Below the pieces are notes generated by a model. It saw only the letters and a list, made by a program, of their open reading frames with translations. It was not told the DNA's origin and did not search any database. DNA of 25,054 bases from contig CAMPIQ010000040.1 in NCBI GenBank assembly GCA_946886475.1, forward strand, positions 1 to 25,054, in the 5' to 3' direction. The translations under genes were made by a program, and so were the position numbers. Origin of the DNA: an uncultured Chitinophagales bacterium. GTDB lineage: Bacteria; Bacteroidota; Bacteroidia; Chitinophagales; Chitinophagaceae. This document shows positions 15,287 through 23,369 of the stretch, in pieces. Within the stretch, counting starts at the first letter, position 1; each line of letters opens with the position of its first letter.

Positions 15287-16522
15287 TTGAAAGTTCTTCT
15301 GATCATACTGGCTATTTCCATTTCCATCCCTTCCCTGGCGCATACCATTGTTGTGGGAAAGAACCAGGTGATCAATACTTTGAAAAAAGGAATTGAGCTT
15401 GCCGGCAATGGAGATACCATCCTCTTGCAAAAAGGAACTTACCGGGAAGGAAATATTGTTTTATCCAAACCGGTGCACCTGATAGGGGTAGACTATCCCG
15501 TGATTGATGGGGAAGACAAATTCGAGATCCTCACCATCAGTGGTGAAAGGATCGTAATAAGAGGAATACATTTCAGCCGGTCGGGCTATTCTTCGATGAA
15601 TGACTACGCTGCTGTAAAAGTAATTGACGCGAAGTATGTTGTTATTGAAAACAACATCATATCAGATTCTTATTTTGCCATTCATGTAGCCAACTCCAGC
15701 CACTCCATCATCAGTAATAACAATATCAACAGCAAGGCTAACAAATCGGAACACACATCGGGAAATGGAGTGCACCTGTGGAAGTGCAATAATATGGTTG
15801 TTGAGGATAACGAGATCTCAGGACACCGCGATGGTATTTATTTTGAATTTGTAACCCATTCCTTCATATCCCGTAATATCAGTACAAAAAATATCAGGTA
15901 TGGCCTGCATTTTATGTTTTCCAACAATGACACGTACATGGAAAATACATTTAGTGAGAACGGGGCCGGTGTTGCGGTGATGTATTCCAATAAAGTACTG
16001 ATGATGAAAAATAATTTCGACAGGAACTGGGGAGCCAGTTCATATGGCATCCTGTTGAAAGAGATCTCAGACAGCCGCATTATACACAATTATTTTTTTC
16101 AGAATACGGTTGCCATATTAATGGAAGGAAGCAACAGGATCAACATTGGAATGAATCAATTCCATTCCAATGGATGGAGCCTGAGAATGCAGGCGAGCTG
16201 CAGCGAAAGCCAGGTTCATCACAACAATTTCCAGGGCAACACATTTGACATTGCCACCAATGGCTCGCTCACGCTGAATAGTTTTTATAATAATTACTGG
16301 GATAAATATGAAGGATATGACATTGACCGGAACGGGCTGGGCGATATTCCTTATCACCCGGTAAGTTTATATTCAATGATCATTGAACAAAATCCTAATT
16401 CCGTACTGATACTAAGAAGTTTTATGGTAACGCTGCTGGATAAGGCGGAAAAAGCCATCCCAAGCCTTACACCGGAAAACCTTGCTGATGAGAAACCACT
16501 CATGAAACCATTATCATTATGA
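15287..16522 (+). CDS. nosD: NosD periplasmic beta-helix maturation protein
   Basis: 411 residues. The signal peptide runs to about residue 18 (SIPSLAHT), then a right-handed parallel beta-helix made of repeated N/I/S-rich turns (CASH type), for example VIENNIISDSYFAIHVANS and GVHLWKCNNMVVEDNEISG. NosD is the periplasmic partner of the NosFY transporter in building the CuZ centre of NosZ. The start is TTG at 15287; no in-frame ATG gives a full signal peptide. It follows the nosL fusion by 13 bp and overlaps nosF by 4 nt (ATGA), so nosD-F-Y is one coupled unit. Confidence 0.93.
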   Translation: MKVLLIILAISISIPSLAHTIVVGKNQVINTLKKGIELAGNGDTILLQKGTYREGNIVLSKPVHLIGVDYPVIDGEDKFEILTISGERIVIRGIHFSRSGYSSMNDYAAVKVIDAKYVVIENNIISDSYFAIHVANSSHSIISNNNINSKANKSEHTSGNGVHLWKCNNMVVEDNEISGHRDGIYFEFVTHSFISRNISTKNIRYGLHFMFSNNDTYMENTFSENGAGVAVMYSNKVLMMKNNFDRNWGASSYGILLKEISDSRIIHNYFFQNTVAILMEGSNRINIGMNQFHSNGWSLRMQASCSESQVHHNNFQGNTFDIATNGSLTLNSFYNNYWDKYEGYDIDRNGLGDIPYHPVSLYSMIIEQNPNSVLILRSFMVTLLDKAEKAIPSLTPENLADEKPLMKPLSL

Positions 16523-17262
16523 TCAGGATAGAAAACATAAATAAGAGATTCAAAAAACTGCAGGCATTGAATAATATCAATGCGGAAATGAAGAAAGGCC
16601 AGGTGATATCACTGATAGGGCCTAACGGTTCAGGTAAAACAACGCTGATCAAATCCATACTGGGACTGGTTAAACCAGATAGCGGAAAGATCTGGTTTCA
16701 TGACACGCTGATAGATGAAGGTGTTGCCTACAAAAAACATATAGGCTATATGCCGCAAATTGGCCGGTATCCCGATAATATGAAGATCGGCCAGCTGTTC
16801 AGCATGATCAAAAATATCCGGGAGGATGAAAAGAAGCTGGATGAAGAACTATATTTCAAGTTCAGGCTGGATACCATCCTGGATAAATCCATGAGGAGTT
16901 TATCCGGAGGAACCAGACAAAAAGTAAGTGCCGCGCTTGCGTTTTTATTTGATGCCGGTGTTCTGATCCTCGATGAACCCACGGCAGGACTTGATCCCCT
17001 GTCGGCTGAGATCTTAAAAGAAAAGATCCTTTTTGAAAAGCAAAAAGGAAAACTCATACTCATTACTTCACACGTATTAAGTGACCTGGAAGAGCTGACC
17101 ACTGATGTATTGTATATGCATGAGGGTAAAATAATATTCTACAGAACGCTAAAGGATATCCAGATAGAAACGGGTGAGGAAAAATTAAGCAAGGCCATTG
17201 CCTGGCTTATGAAACACAGCCTGCATAAAAAAGATGTGAGCTATTTAAAGATTGCCAAATAA
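16519..17262 (+). CDS. nosF: NosF ABC-transporter ATPase
   Basis: 247 residues. Walker A GPNGSGKTT (34-42), Q-loop near YMPQIG, signature LSGGTRQKV, Walker B VLILDEPTAGLD and switch His in ITSHVL are all present. It powers the NosDFY complex, which handles sulfur/copper delivery for CuZ of NosZ. It overlaps nosD by 4 nt and is followed by nosY after 6 bp. Confidence 0.95.
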   Translation: MIRIENINKRFKKLQALNNINAEMKKGQVISLIGPNGSGKTTLIKSILGLVKPDSGKIWFHDTLIDEGVAYKKHIGYMPQIGRYPDNMKIGQLFSMIKNIREDEKKLDEELYFKFRLDTILDKSMRSLSGGTRQKVSAALAFLFDAGVLILDEPTAGLDPLSAEILKEKILFEKQKGKLILITSHVLSDLEELTTDVLYMHEGKIIFYRTLKDIQIETGEEKLSKAIAWLMKHSLHKKDVSYLKIAK

Positions 17263-17268
17263 AACACC

Positions 17269-18036
17269 ATGCTCAAGCTATCCAAATATGTTCTTTACGA
17301 CATCCTGCGAAACAGGATCATGATCGCTTATTCGCTTTTCCTTTTTCTTATATCCATGAGCCTTTTCCAGATGGAAGAGAACAGCAGCAAGGCTGTACTG
17401 AGCCTGCTGAACATTGTTTTGATCGTAATTCCTTTGGTAAGCATGGTATTCTCAACCATTCACTGGTATAATTCCTACGAATTCATTGAACTGATGCTTA
17501 CACAGCCGCAAAGCCGGAAAAAGGTTATCCTCAGCGAATACCTGGGTATTGCATCTTCTCTTGTAATGGCATTTTTCATTGGCGTTGGGATACCCGTTTT
17601 AATTTATGAATTCAACAATACAGGGCTGAGCCTTATCCTGGTGGGTTCTTTGCTCACCATGTGCTTTACTTCTTTTGCTTTCCTGGCTTCAGTAAAATCA
17701 AAGGACAAAGCAAGAGGTATTGGCGCTGCGCTGTTGCTTTGGTTTTATTTCGCGCTGATCTATGATGGGCTGATCATGCTGGTGCTTTTTGCATTTGCCG
17801 ATTATCCAATGGAAAAAATTATCATGTTCCTGCTCACACTTAACCCTGTTGACCTGGGACGTGTGTTTATTATGCTGCAGCTTGACATCAGCGCGCTGAT
17901 GGGCGCCTCGGGGGCCATTGTAAAAAACTTCTTTGAAAGCAGCAGCGGCATATTACTTACACTTGGTATCATGATATTATGGATAATAGCCCCACTACTT
18001 CTGGCCATCAGGTCGTTCAATAAAAAAGATCTCTGA
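17269..18036 (+). CDS. nosY: NosY ABC-transporter permease
   Basis: 255 residues with six hydrophobic segments (about 20-36, 43-63, 92-112, 117-139, 155-176 and 227-247), the layout of ABC-2-type NosY permeases. It is the last gene of the nos run. No standard terminator was found in the 110 bp before the convergent gene. Confidence 0.92.
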   Translation: MLKLSKYVLYDILRNRIMIAYSLFLFLISMSLFQMEENSSKAVLSLLNIVLIVIPLVSMVFSTIHWYNSYEFIELMLTQPQSRKKVILSEYLGIASSLVMAFFIGVGIPVLIYEFNNTGLSLILVGSLLTMCFTSFAFLASVKSKDKARGIGAALLLWFYFALIYDGLIMLVLFAFADYPMEKIIMFLLTLNPVDLGRVFIMLQLDISALMGASGAIVKNFFESSSGILLTLGIMILWIIAPLLLAIRSFNKKDL

Positions 18037-18149
18037 GCAGGATACTATTTTCAAATTGATCAATCTTGCCCCGCCTGATCATACGCAAGCAAAGTGCCTG
18101 AAACCTCCCCTGGTGAAAAACATCAGTGATATTATGCAGGTATGAAGTT

Positions 18150-19406
18150 CTAATGGAGCCGTTGCCCGGAATATTTCATTGAACTTATCATAGTCAGGAT
18201 AGCCACCGGAAAAAGCAAACTAAAGAACCAGATCAATTCATTGAAATAAGGAAGCGGCAGCATGAACAGGCTTCCTGTTGCCTGCGCAACCAATAACACT
18301 TCAGTAGTGATAAATGCTACCAGGAATATTTTCATCCCTCTTTTAGATGACAGACTATTACTCAGTGTTTCAGTAAAAACAAACAGACTTACAAACCCCA
18401 ATAGTATAAGGTGCAGATAGGCGATTATATAATTTTTATATTGATACGCCATTCCGGCTACTAATGGAATGGCACTGAATACCTGTAAAATATTCTTTAG
18501 TATAAACGCTGCCATGATCACCTTCAGTAAGGAAGATAACTTCACAATCTTCATTTGAACCCTGAGGTCCTTTAACAGGAAAAACAAACCAGCCAGTTGC
18601 AAAAGCGCGGCTGCACCGCCAATAATATTGAAAATGATGGAGGGCTGGTTCCACAATACCGATAAAAAATAAGTGGGAATAACGGACAAGCTAAAAAATA
18701 AAAAACTTTTTCCACCGTATGGAACCGGTCGCCTTCTTTCGAGGGATTTGTACATAAAAGCAAGTATGGCAAATACAAAGAACCCGTTAATCTGAAAGTG
18801 CAGATAAAAATATATTGAATTAAAATACAAGGCACTACCCTGCAGGCCCATGGCAATAAGCGGTCCGGTTGCAAATGGCCCGATCGCGGACAGGGCCAGG
18901 AAAAATAAGCCGGCTTTGAGAAACCGCTCAGAAACCGTGAGGTTTTTTCCAGGCAGGCTTTTGTAAACCATGAATACCAGGTAAAAGCATCCGGCAACAG
19001 AAAGCGTTGAAAAAATAATACTTAAGGGTTTGTATCCCATAAAAGGAAAGCTGGCCAGCATACCATAGGAAGAAGCAAGCAGGATGACCATGATATTCCG
19101 CCAGTGCCGGTATCCAGTCTGAGTTTTGACAGAAGGAAATTTCCTGGTGATCAACAATACAAGTACCGGCATCAGCCATCCTCCAAAGGCAAAGTGAGAA
19201 TGTGCATGTAGAACGTTTTTAAAGGCAAGGGGAAAATGATCCATGAAAGGATAAGACCTTAATAATGTTCCAAGCAATGAAACCACTAAAAGATTAAAGA
19301 ACGACGTATAAAGCAGGAGCATATCGAGCTTCCTGAACTTTTTCAGGTGCGGACAGAGGTTTGGAGCAGAAACGGCTTCCCTTTGTTTTTCTGCAATTAA
19401 ATGCAT
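18150..19406 (-). CDS. Conserved-looking His-containing multi-pass membrane protein, function unknown
   Basis: 418 residues with about 12 hydrophobic segments. An early motif LHAHSHFAFGGW (His67, His69, His71) recalls heme/copper-binding patterns of NnrS and heme-copper oxidases, and YFYLHFQINGFFVF in the middle recalls oxidase helices. No full His set of an oxidase subunit I is present, so I do not assign it. I have an impression of similar Bacteroidota proteins, none with a known role. The start at 19406 is preferred over an upstream Met at 19454 because a -7-like element ends 4 nt before it. It shares one FNR-type box with the divergent oxidase operon, so a role in low-oxygen or NO metabolism is likely. 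Confidence 0.75.
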   Translation of the reverse strand: MHLIAEKQREAVSAPNLCPHLKKFRKLDMLLLYTSFFNLLVVSLLGTLLRSYPFMDHFPLAFKNVLHAHSHFAFGGWLMPVLVLLITRKFPSVKTQTGYRHWRNIMVILLASSYGMLASFPFMGYKPLSIIFSTLSVAGCFYLVFMVYKSLPGKNLTVSERFLKAGLFFLALSAIGPFATGPLIAMGLQGSALYFNSIYFYLHFQINGFFVFAILAFMYKSLERRRPVPYGGKSFLFFSLSVIPTYFLSVLWNQPSIIFNIIGGAAALLQLAGLFFLLKDLRVQMKIVKLSSLLKVIMAAFILKNILQVFSAIPLVAGMAYQYKNYIIAYLHLILLGFVSLFVFTETLSNSLSSKRGMKIFLVAFITTEVLLVAQATGSLFMLPLPYFNELIWFFSLLFPVAILTMISSMKYSGQRLH

Positions 19407-19410
19407 CGTA

Positions 19411-19475
19411 CAAAAATGTAAATAAATTAATAAGATCCGGGTTTCGCACGTCAATAAAAAATATGATAAAGATCA
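19411..19475 (-). promoter_or_regulatory. Promoter of the 18150-19406 gene using the shared divergent box
   Basis: The palindromic box TGATAAAGATCA (19464-19475) is shared. On the minus strand CATTTTTG (19418-19411) matches TAnnTTTG in all but the first base and starts exactly 51.5 bp from the box centre. The ATG begins 5 nt after the element. Confidence 0.6.
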
Positions 19476-19528
19476 TATTTCATCTTTATTATCATCAAGC
19501 CCTGGCAGCGCTCCGGCTGATAGTTTTG
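19464..19528 (+). promoter_or_regulatory. ba3 oxidase operon promoter
   Basis: Box TGATAAAGATCA (19464-19475) lies inside the 18-bp perfect dyad ATATGAT-AAAG-ATCATAT (19461-19478). The -7 element TAGTTTTG is at 19521-19528, centre distance 51.5 bp. The first gene begins 20 bp after the element. Confidence 0.72.
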
Positions 19529-19547
19529 TGCAGCCAAAATTGAAACA

Positions 19548-19721
19548 ATGGAAACAATCGATCCCATTAAAATCATCTCCATACAGCAGGTTGACAACGC
19601 TGAAGAGGAATTTGACCGCAACTTCAAACCAAGAGGTGCCATAGCATTTTTTATTCTGTTTGCTCTTTTAGGAGCCCTTATCTGGTACGGTATCTATTAC
19701 ATCATGCTATCAAGAGCCTAA
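19548..19721 (+). CDS. Small single-helix subunit of the B-family oxidase (subunit IIa-like)
   Basis: 57 residues beginning METIDPIKIISIQQVDNAEE, with a polar acidic N-terminus of about 28 residues and one membrane helix (about 31-54, AIAFFILFALLGALIWYGIYY). It is 10 bp upstream of oxidase subunit II and is first in the operon after the promoter. Thermus ba3 oxidase has a one-helix subunit IIa, and this is the likely equivalent. Because it is so short, the assignment rests on position, length and the single helix. Confidence 0.75.
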   Translation: METIDPIKIISIQQVDNAEEEFDRNFKPRGAIAFFILFALLGALIWYGIYYIMLSRA

Positions 19722-19731
19722 ATACTTCATT

Positions 19732-20190
19732 ATGATTATTGACAAATTTGAAAAACGGGTGATCATCATCACCGGGTGTTTAATGTCCTTATTCATTTTT
19801 TCCATGTTGTATGGAAGAAGTAAATACAACGACCTGCCTGAATGCCTGCCTTATGATAAAGCATACACAGAGCCAAAGGTGACACAACTGGATGAAAAGA
19901 CCTACCAGGTTTTTGCGGTGGCATCCATGTGGCAATTCCAGCCTTCGCAGATCTATATTCCAGCTGGCAGCGAAGTAGATTTTTTTCTTACTTCAAAAGA
20001 TGTGGTGCATGGGTTCAATATCGCAGAAAAAAATGTGAACCTGATGGCGATCTATGGAAACATCAATAAATCAACTGTAAAGTTTGACAAACCCGGTGTG
20101 TACAAGATCACCTGTCACGAATATTGCGGAGTAGGCCATCAGAATATGCAGGCTGAAGTGATCGTAAATCATCCACCTGCAAAAAAATAA
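19732..20190 (+). CDS. ba3-type cytochrome c oxidase subunit II (CuA)
   Basis: 152 residues, the short form typical of B-family oxidases. One N-terminal membrane helix (about 9-27) is followed by a periplasmic cupredoxin domain with CuA ligands His93 (DVVHGFN), Cys128, Cys132, His136, Met139 in CHEYCGVGHQNM. It accepts electrons from cytochrome c and passes them to subunit I. The gene is 10 bp after the small subunit and 24 bp before subunit I. Confidence 0.92.
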   Translation: MIIDKFEKRVIIITGCLMSLFIFSMLYGRSKYNDLPECLPYDKAYTEPKVTQLDEKTYQVFAVASMWQFQPSQIYIPAGSEVDFFLTSKDVVHGFNIAEKNVNLMAIYGNINKSTVKFDKPGVYKITCHEYCGVGHQNMQAEVIVNHPPAKK

Positions 20191-20214
20191 TACACATACA
20201 ATAACAGGATATTT

Positions 20215-21924
20215 ATGCAATTATCAAAATCGCTAAAGAGGTTGATCTATTGGGAGCTGGGCATTCCACTGGCTCTTTTATCCATTGGCATTTACCATGG
20301 ACTGATGCAGGTGATTTACAGGGCCGGCGTGCTGAATGACGCTTCATTTGCCAAACTGGATTATTACCAGGGACTCACCTTACATGGTGTGATCAATGCA
20401 GTGGTATTGACCTCTTTTTTTGCAGTAGCTTTTGGACATGCCATCATGGCTTTCTTCCTTAAAAAAGAACCCAACAAAAAAATTGGATGGATCAGTTTCT
20501 GGATGATGACCATTGGAACAGCTTTAGCTGCATGGGCCATGCTTGCAGGGAAAGCTTCAGTGCTGTATACGTTCTATCCTCCGCTAAAAGGTCATCCCCT
20601 GTTTTATCTTGGCGCGGCCCTCCTGCTTATTGGTTCCTGGGTTCCCTTGTTTAACTGGGCTGGCATGTATGTGCAATGGAAGAAAGAAAATCCAAATACA
20701 AAAACACCACTGCCCGTTCTTGGCAACCTGGTGAACTTCACTATCTGGTTTGTATGTACCCTGGCCGTTGCATATGAAGTATTGGTTTTATTGCTGCCAT
20801 GGGCCATGGGCTGGAAACCCACAGTGAATGTAACATTAGCCCGTACCCTTTTCTGGTTCTTTGGACATGCATTGGTTTATTTCTGGCTCCTGCCTGCTTA
20901 CATTATGTTTTACAGTTTCCTTCCCAAACTGGCCGGCGGAAAATTATTTTCTGACACGGCAGGACGCATTGCTTTATTTGGATTCCTTTTACTGTCGGTT
21001 CCCATAGGCGTCCATCACCAGTTTGCCGATCCTTCTATTACCAAAGGAGTAAAGTTCTTTCAAAGCTTTCTTACGGCTGCCGTTGCTATTCCAAGTTTCA
21101 TAACTGCTTTCACCATTGCTGCCTCCCTGGAATACGCCGGAAGAAAAAGAGGAGCAAAATCATTGCTCGGATTTTTCAGCCGCCTGCCTTACTTCGATCC
21201 TAAAAATTTTTTATTTGCCTATCTGATTTGCGGCCTGATCATTTTCATTTTCGGAGGACTTACCGGCATAGTAAACTCGTCAAGTGTTTTGAACAATGTA
21301 ATACATAACACTTCCTGGCTGCCCGGACATTTTCATATGACCGTTGCCGGACCTGTTTTTCTGGGCATTATTGGAATGAGCCTGTATATGTACACAAAGA
21401 TGTCCGGCAAAAAGATCATCATGCCCGGTGTGGTGGTGATCATTCCTTACTTATGGACTATCGGGATCCTGATCTTCAGCACCGGACTTTCATGGGGTGG
21501 CTTACTGGGTGAACCAAGAAGAACTAACCTGGGCATGACCTATCTGAATCCCAAACATGAATTGTTCACACCTGAATGGGTTCCAACAACCCTGCTCGGT
21601 TTAACCGGCGGCATCATCATGTTCCTTGCCGGCATGTTGTTCCTGGTGGTATTTTTTGGTACCATGTTCAGGAAGCAAAGCGAGGAAGCCCGGCTCGAAT
21701 TCCCGGTTAGTGAAACACTTCATAATGAAAAGCGGATACCGCTGTTTGATTCCTTCAGGCCATGGCTGGTTACTATGGCTGTCATACTGGTGATCTCATA
21801 TGTTCCCGCATTTCTGGATGCAACAAAAAATCCAGGTCCGGGTGCGCCACGATTTACACCCGACAACCCGGTACCTGTTGAGAATAAGATCAGGATCGTA
21901 AATGAACAGGGCAATGAACAATAG
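20215..21924 (+). CDS. B-family (ba3-type) heme-copper oxidase subunit I
   Basis: 569 residues, about 13 membrane helices. Metal sites: His57 (TLHGVI) and His374 for the low-spin heme, His218 with Tyr222 (FGHALVYFW) for the crosslinked Tyr-CuB site, His267/His268 (GVHHQFADP) for CuB, and His372 for the high-spin heme (GHFHMTVAG). The His-x3-Tyr pair marks an O2 reductase and argues against an NO reductase of the same superfamily. B-family enzymes generally have high O2 affinity, which fits expression with nosZ. The end overlaps the SCO1 gene by 23 nt. Confidence 0.93.
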   Translation: MQLSKSLKRLIYWELGIPLALLSIGIYHGLMQVIYRAGVLNDASFAKLDYYQGLTLHGVINAVVLTSFFAVAFGHAIMAFFLKKEPNKKIGWISFWMMTIGTALAAWAMLAGKASVLYTFYPPLKGHPLFYLGAALLLIGSWVPLFNWAGMYVQWKKENPNTKTPLPVLGNLVNFTIWFVCTLAVAYEVLVLLLPWAMGWKPTVNVTLARTLFWFFGHALVYFWLLPAYIMFYSFLPKLAGGKLFSDTAGRIALFGFLLLSVPIGVHHQFADPSITKGVKFFQSFLTAAVAIPSFITAFTIAASLEYAGRKRGAKSLLGFFSRLPYFDPKNFLFAYLICGLIIFIFGGLTGIVNSSSVLNNVIHNTSWLPGHFHMTVAGPVFLGIIGMSLYMYTKMSGKKIIMPGVVVIIPYLWTIGILIFSTGLSWGGLLGEPRRTNLGMTYLNPKHELFTPEWVPTTLLGLTGGIIMFLAGMLFLVVFFGTMFRKQSEEARLEFPVSETLHNEKRIPLFDSFRPWLVTMAVILVISYVPAFLDATKNPGPGAPRFTPDNPVPVENKIRIVNEQGNEQ

Positions 21925-22564
21925 CCGGTGGACAATAGCTTATGGCCGATGGTGTAAAGGGTATGGCGTATGGCTTTTTGTGGTTGCGGTTATGATAGTT
22001 CCTTTCACCGCGTTTGGAATAGTAAAATGGTATGAACAAAATTTTACGCAGCTACCTGTGCTGGGTCCACCCAAACATACCATTGCAGATTTCAATATGA
22101 AGAACCAGTACGGTGCCACTATGTCTTCCATTGCCTGGGAAAACAAAATTGTTATAGCTGATTTCTTTTTCACCCATTGTCCGGTTGTATGTCCGAAAAT
22201 GACAAGAAGCCTCAAAAAAGTTCAGCAACAATTTGCCGGAGAAAAAGAATTACTGATCACATCTTTTACAGTTGATCCATTGCGGGATAGTATTGCACAG
22301 CTCAGCTCTTATGCCATAAAAATGGACATAAGGGACAACTGGCTTTTATTAACGGGTGAAAAAAAGGAGATCTATAAACTGGCCCGTAAAAGTTTCCTGG
22401 TTGTAGCTACAGATGGTGATGGAGGACCGGATGATTTTATCCATAGCGAGCTATTGGTTTTACTGGATAAGCAGAAAAGGATCAGGGGATATTATAACGG
22501 AACCGATGGTGAAGATGTAGACAAGCTTATACTGGATGTGCGAAGGTTGCAAAGAGAATACTGA
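21902..22564 (+). CDS. SCO1/SenC/PrrC-family copper chaperone
   Basis: 220 residues. One N-terminal membrane anchor (about 21-42) is followed by a thioredoxin-like domain with the copper motif C93-PVV-C97-P and the third ligand His181 (FIHSELLVLLD). It metallates the CuA centre of oxidase subunit II. Its start overlaps the end of subunit I. ATG at 21902 is used; ATG at 21914, preceded by AGGG, is an equally good start and would shorten it by four residues. Confidence 0.93.
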   Translation: MNRAMNNSRWTIAYGRWCKGYGVWLFVVAVMIVPFTAFGIVKWYEQNFTQLPVLGPPKHTIADFNMKNQYGATMSSIAWENKIVIADFFFTHCPVVCPKMTRSLKKVQQQFAGEKELLITSFTVDPLRDSIAQLSSYAIKMDIRDNWLLLTGEKKEIYKLARKSFLVVATDGDGGPDDFIHSELLVLLDKQKRIRGYYNGTDGEDVDKLILDVRRLQREY

Positions 22565-22567
22565 TCA

Positions 22568-22632
22568 TGATTAAAATCATATTAAGGACTGTTCCAGATA
22601 AGGAAATCACCCTCCAATAATTTACAGCTTTG
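22568..22632 (+). promoter_or_regulatory. Separate promoter for the second cytochrome c
   Basis: Box TGATTAAAATCA (22568-22579) begins 4 bp after the SCO1 stop. The -7 element CAGCTTTG (22625-22632) matches TAnnTTTG except the first base. Centre distance is 51.5 bp. The gene starts 25 bp after the element. Confidence 0.65.
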
Positions 22633-22656
22633 CTTAGCAAACAACCCAGGTGAAAC

Positions 22657-23184
22657 ATGAAAATACAATTGACTCTTATATCCATAAGCATACTTCTTAC
22701 CTCTGTATTATGGGCAGCACCTCCTGTTGAAGAAGGAAAAACAATTTTTACTTCCAGGTGCGCAAGTTGCCATAATGTAAATAAGATCCTTACCGGGCCG
22801 GCACTGGCAGGTGTGCATGACCGCAGGTCAATGGACTGGATCATTTCATTTGTGAAGTCTTCCCAAACGATGGTGAAATCAGGAGATAAGGATGCTGTAG
22901 CATTATTTGAACAATTCAACAAAATACCAATGCCCGACCATTCGGATCTGTCCGATGAAAACATAAAAAGCATTGTAGAATTCATAAAGGCCGAAGGAAA
23001 AACCGCCGCAACGGAAACCGTTCCCTTTGCAAGACCATCTAAAATCAGACCTGCCTATGTACCGCTAACCACTACAGACTATATGTATTTCATAGCATTG
23101 CTGGGGGCTATCCTGTTACTGATAGGAAGCTTACTATTCGCAGTCAGGGTAAGTGAATATAAACGCAATCATAGCAGTTCATAA
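22657..23184 (+). CDS. Membrane-anchored monoheme cytochrome c
   Basis: 175 residues. A signal peptide (1 to about 20, VLWAAPP) is followed by a cytochrome c domain with C35ASCH39 and likely axial Met92 (IPMPDH). A linker and a C-terminal membrane helix (about 142-163) with a basic tail follow. The periplasmic face of the inner membrane is expected. It stands right after the oxidase operon and is probably the electron donor to CuA of subunit II. It could also serve NosZ. It has its own boxed promoter and its own terminator. Confidence 0.92.
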   Translation: MKIQLTLISISILLTSVLWAAPPVEEGKTIFTSRCASCHNVNKILTGPALAGVHDRRSMDWIISFVKSSQTMVKSGDKDAVALFEQFNKIPMPDHSDLSDENIKSIVEFIKAEGKTAATETVPFARPSKIRPAYVPLTTTDYMYFIALLGAILLLIGSLLFAVRVSEYKRNHSSS

Positions 23185-23213
23185 TCTTTGGTTTTCGTTT
23201 TCGTTTCAAAAAT

Positions 23214-23239
23214 GCCCTGCTTTTGCAGGGTGTTTTTTT
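23214..23239 (+). terminator. Terminator of the second cytochrome c gene
   Basis: Stem GCCCTGC / GCAGGGT with a TTTT loop, followed by G and seven T, about 30 bp after the stop codon. Confidence 0.9.
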
Positions 23240-23300
23240 GTATTAAACCAAAGCAAAGAAGAAAAGGAAGTGAACATTCCTGATTCACAATTCAGAATGA

Positions 23301-23365
23301 TGATCATTATCATCAGGTGTATTGAGTTTTATTAGAAAGAAACATCAACTGCAGGTTTAGATTTG
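23301..23365 (+). promoter_or_regulatory. Boxed promoter in the intergenic region
   Basis: Box TGATCATTATCA (23301-23312) lies inside the perfect dyad TGATGAT-CATT-ATCATCA (23298-23315). The -7 element TAGATTTG (23358-23365) matches TAnnTTTG exactly. Centre distance is 51.5 bp, as for nos and the oxidase. No open frame of useful length follows. Confidence 0.65.
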
Positions 23366-23369
23366 TGTG

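Noticed and set aside
18057..18064. TTGATCAA after nosY as FNR-type site
   Set aside because: No spacer between half-sites and no promoter element; it lies between convergent gene ends.
19407..19454. Upstream start for the 18150-19406 gene
   Set aside because: It would begin upstream of the -7 element. The Met at 19406 gives a cleaner N-terminus.
20215..21924. Subunit I as a nitric oxide reductase of the B-family type
   Set aside because: The His218-x3-Tyr222 pair of O2-reducing enzymes is intact, and a CuA subunit and SCO1 accompany it.
22527..22985. Minus-strand frame of 152 codons opposite the second cytochrome c
   Set aside because: Lies antisense to a well-supported cytochrome and its promoter; no motifs.
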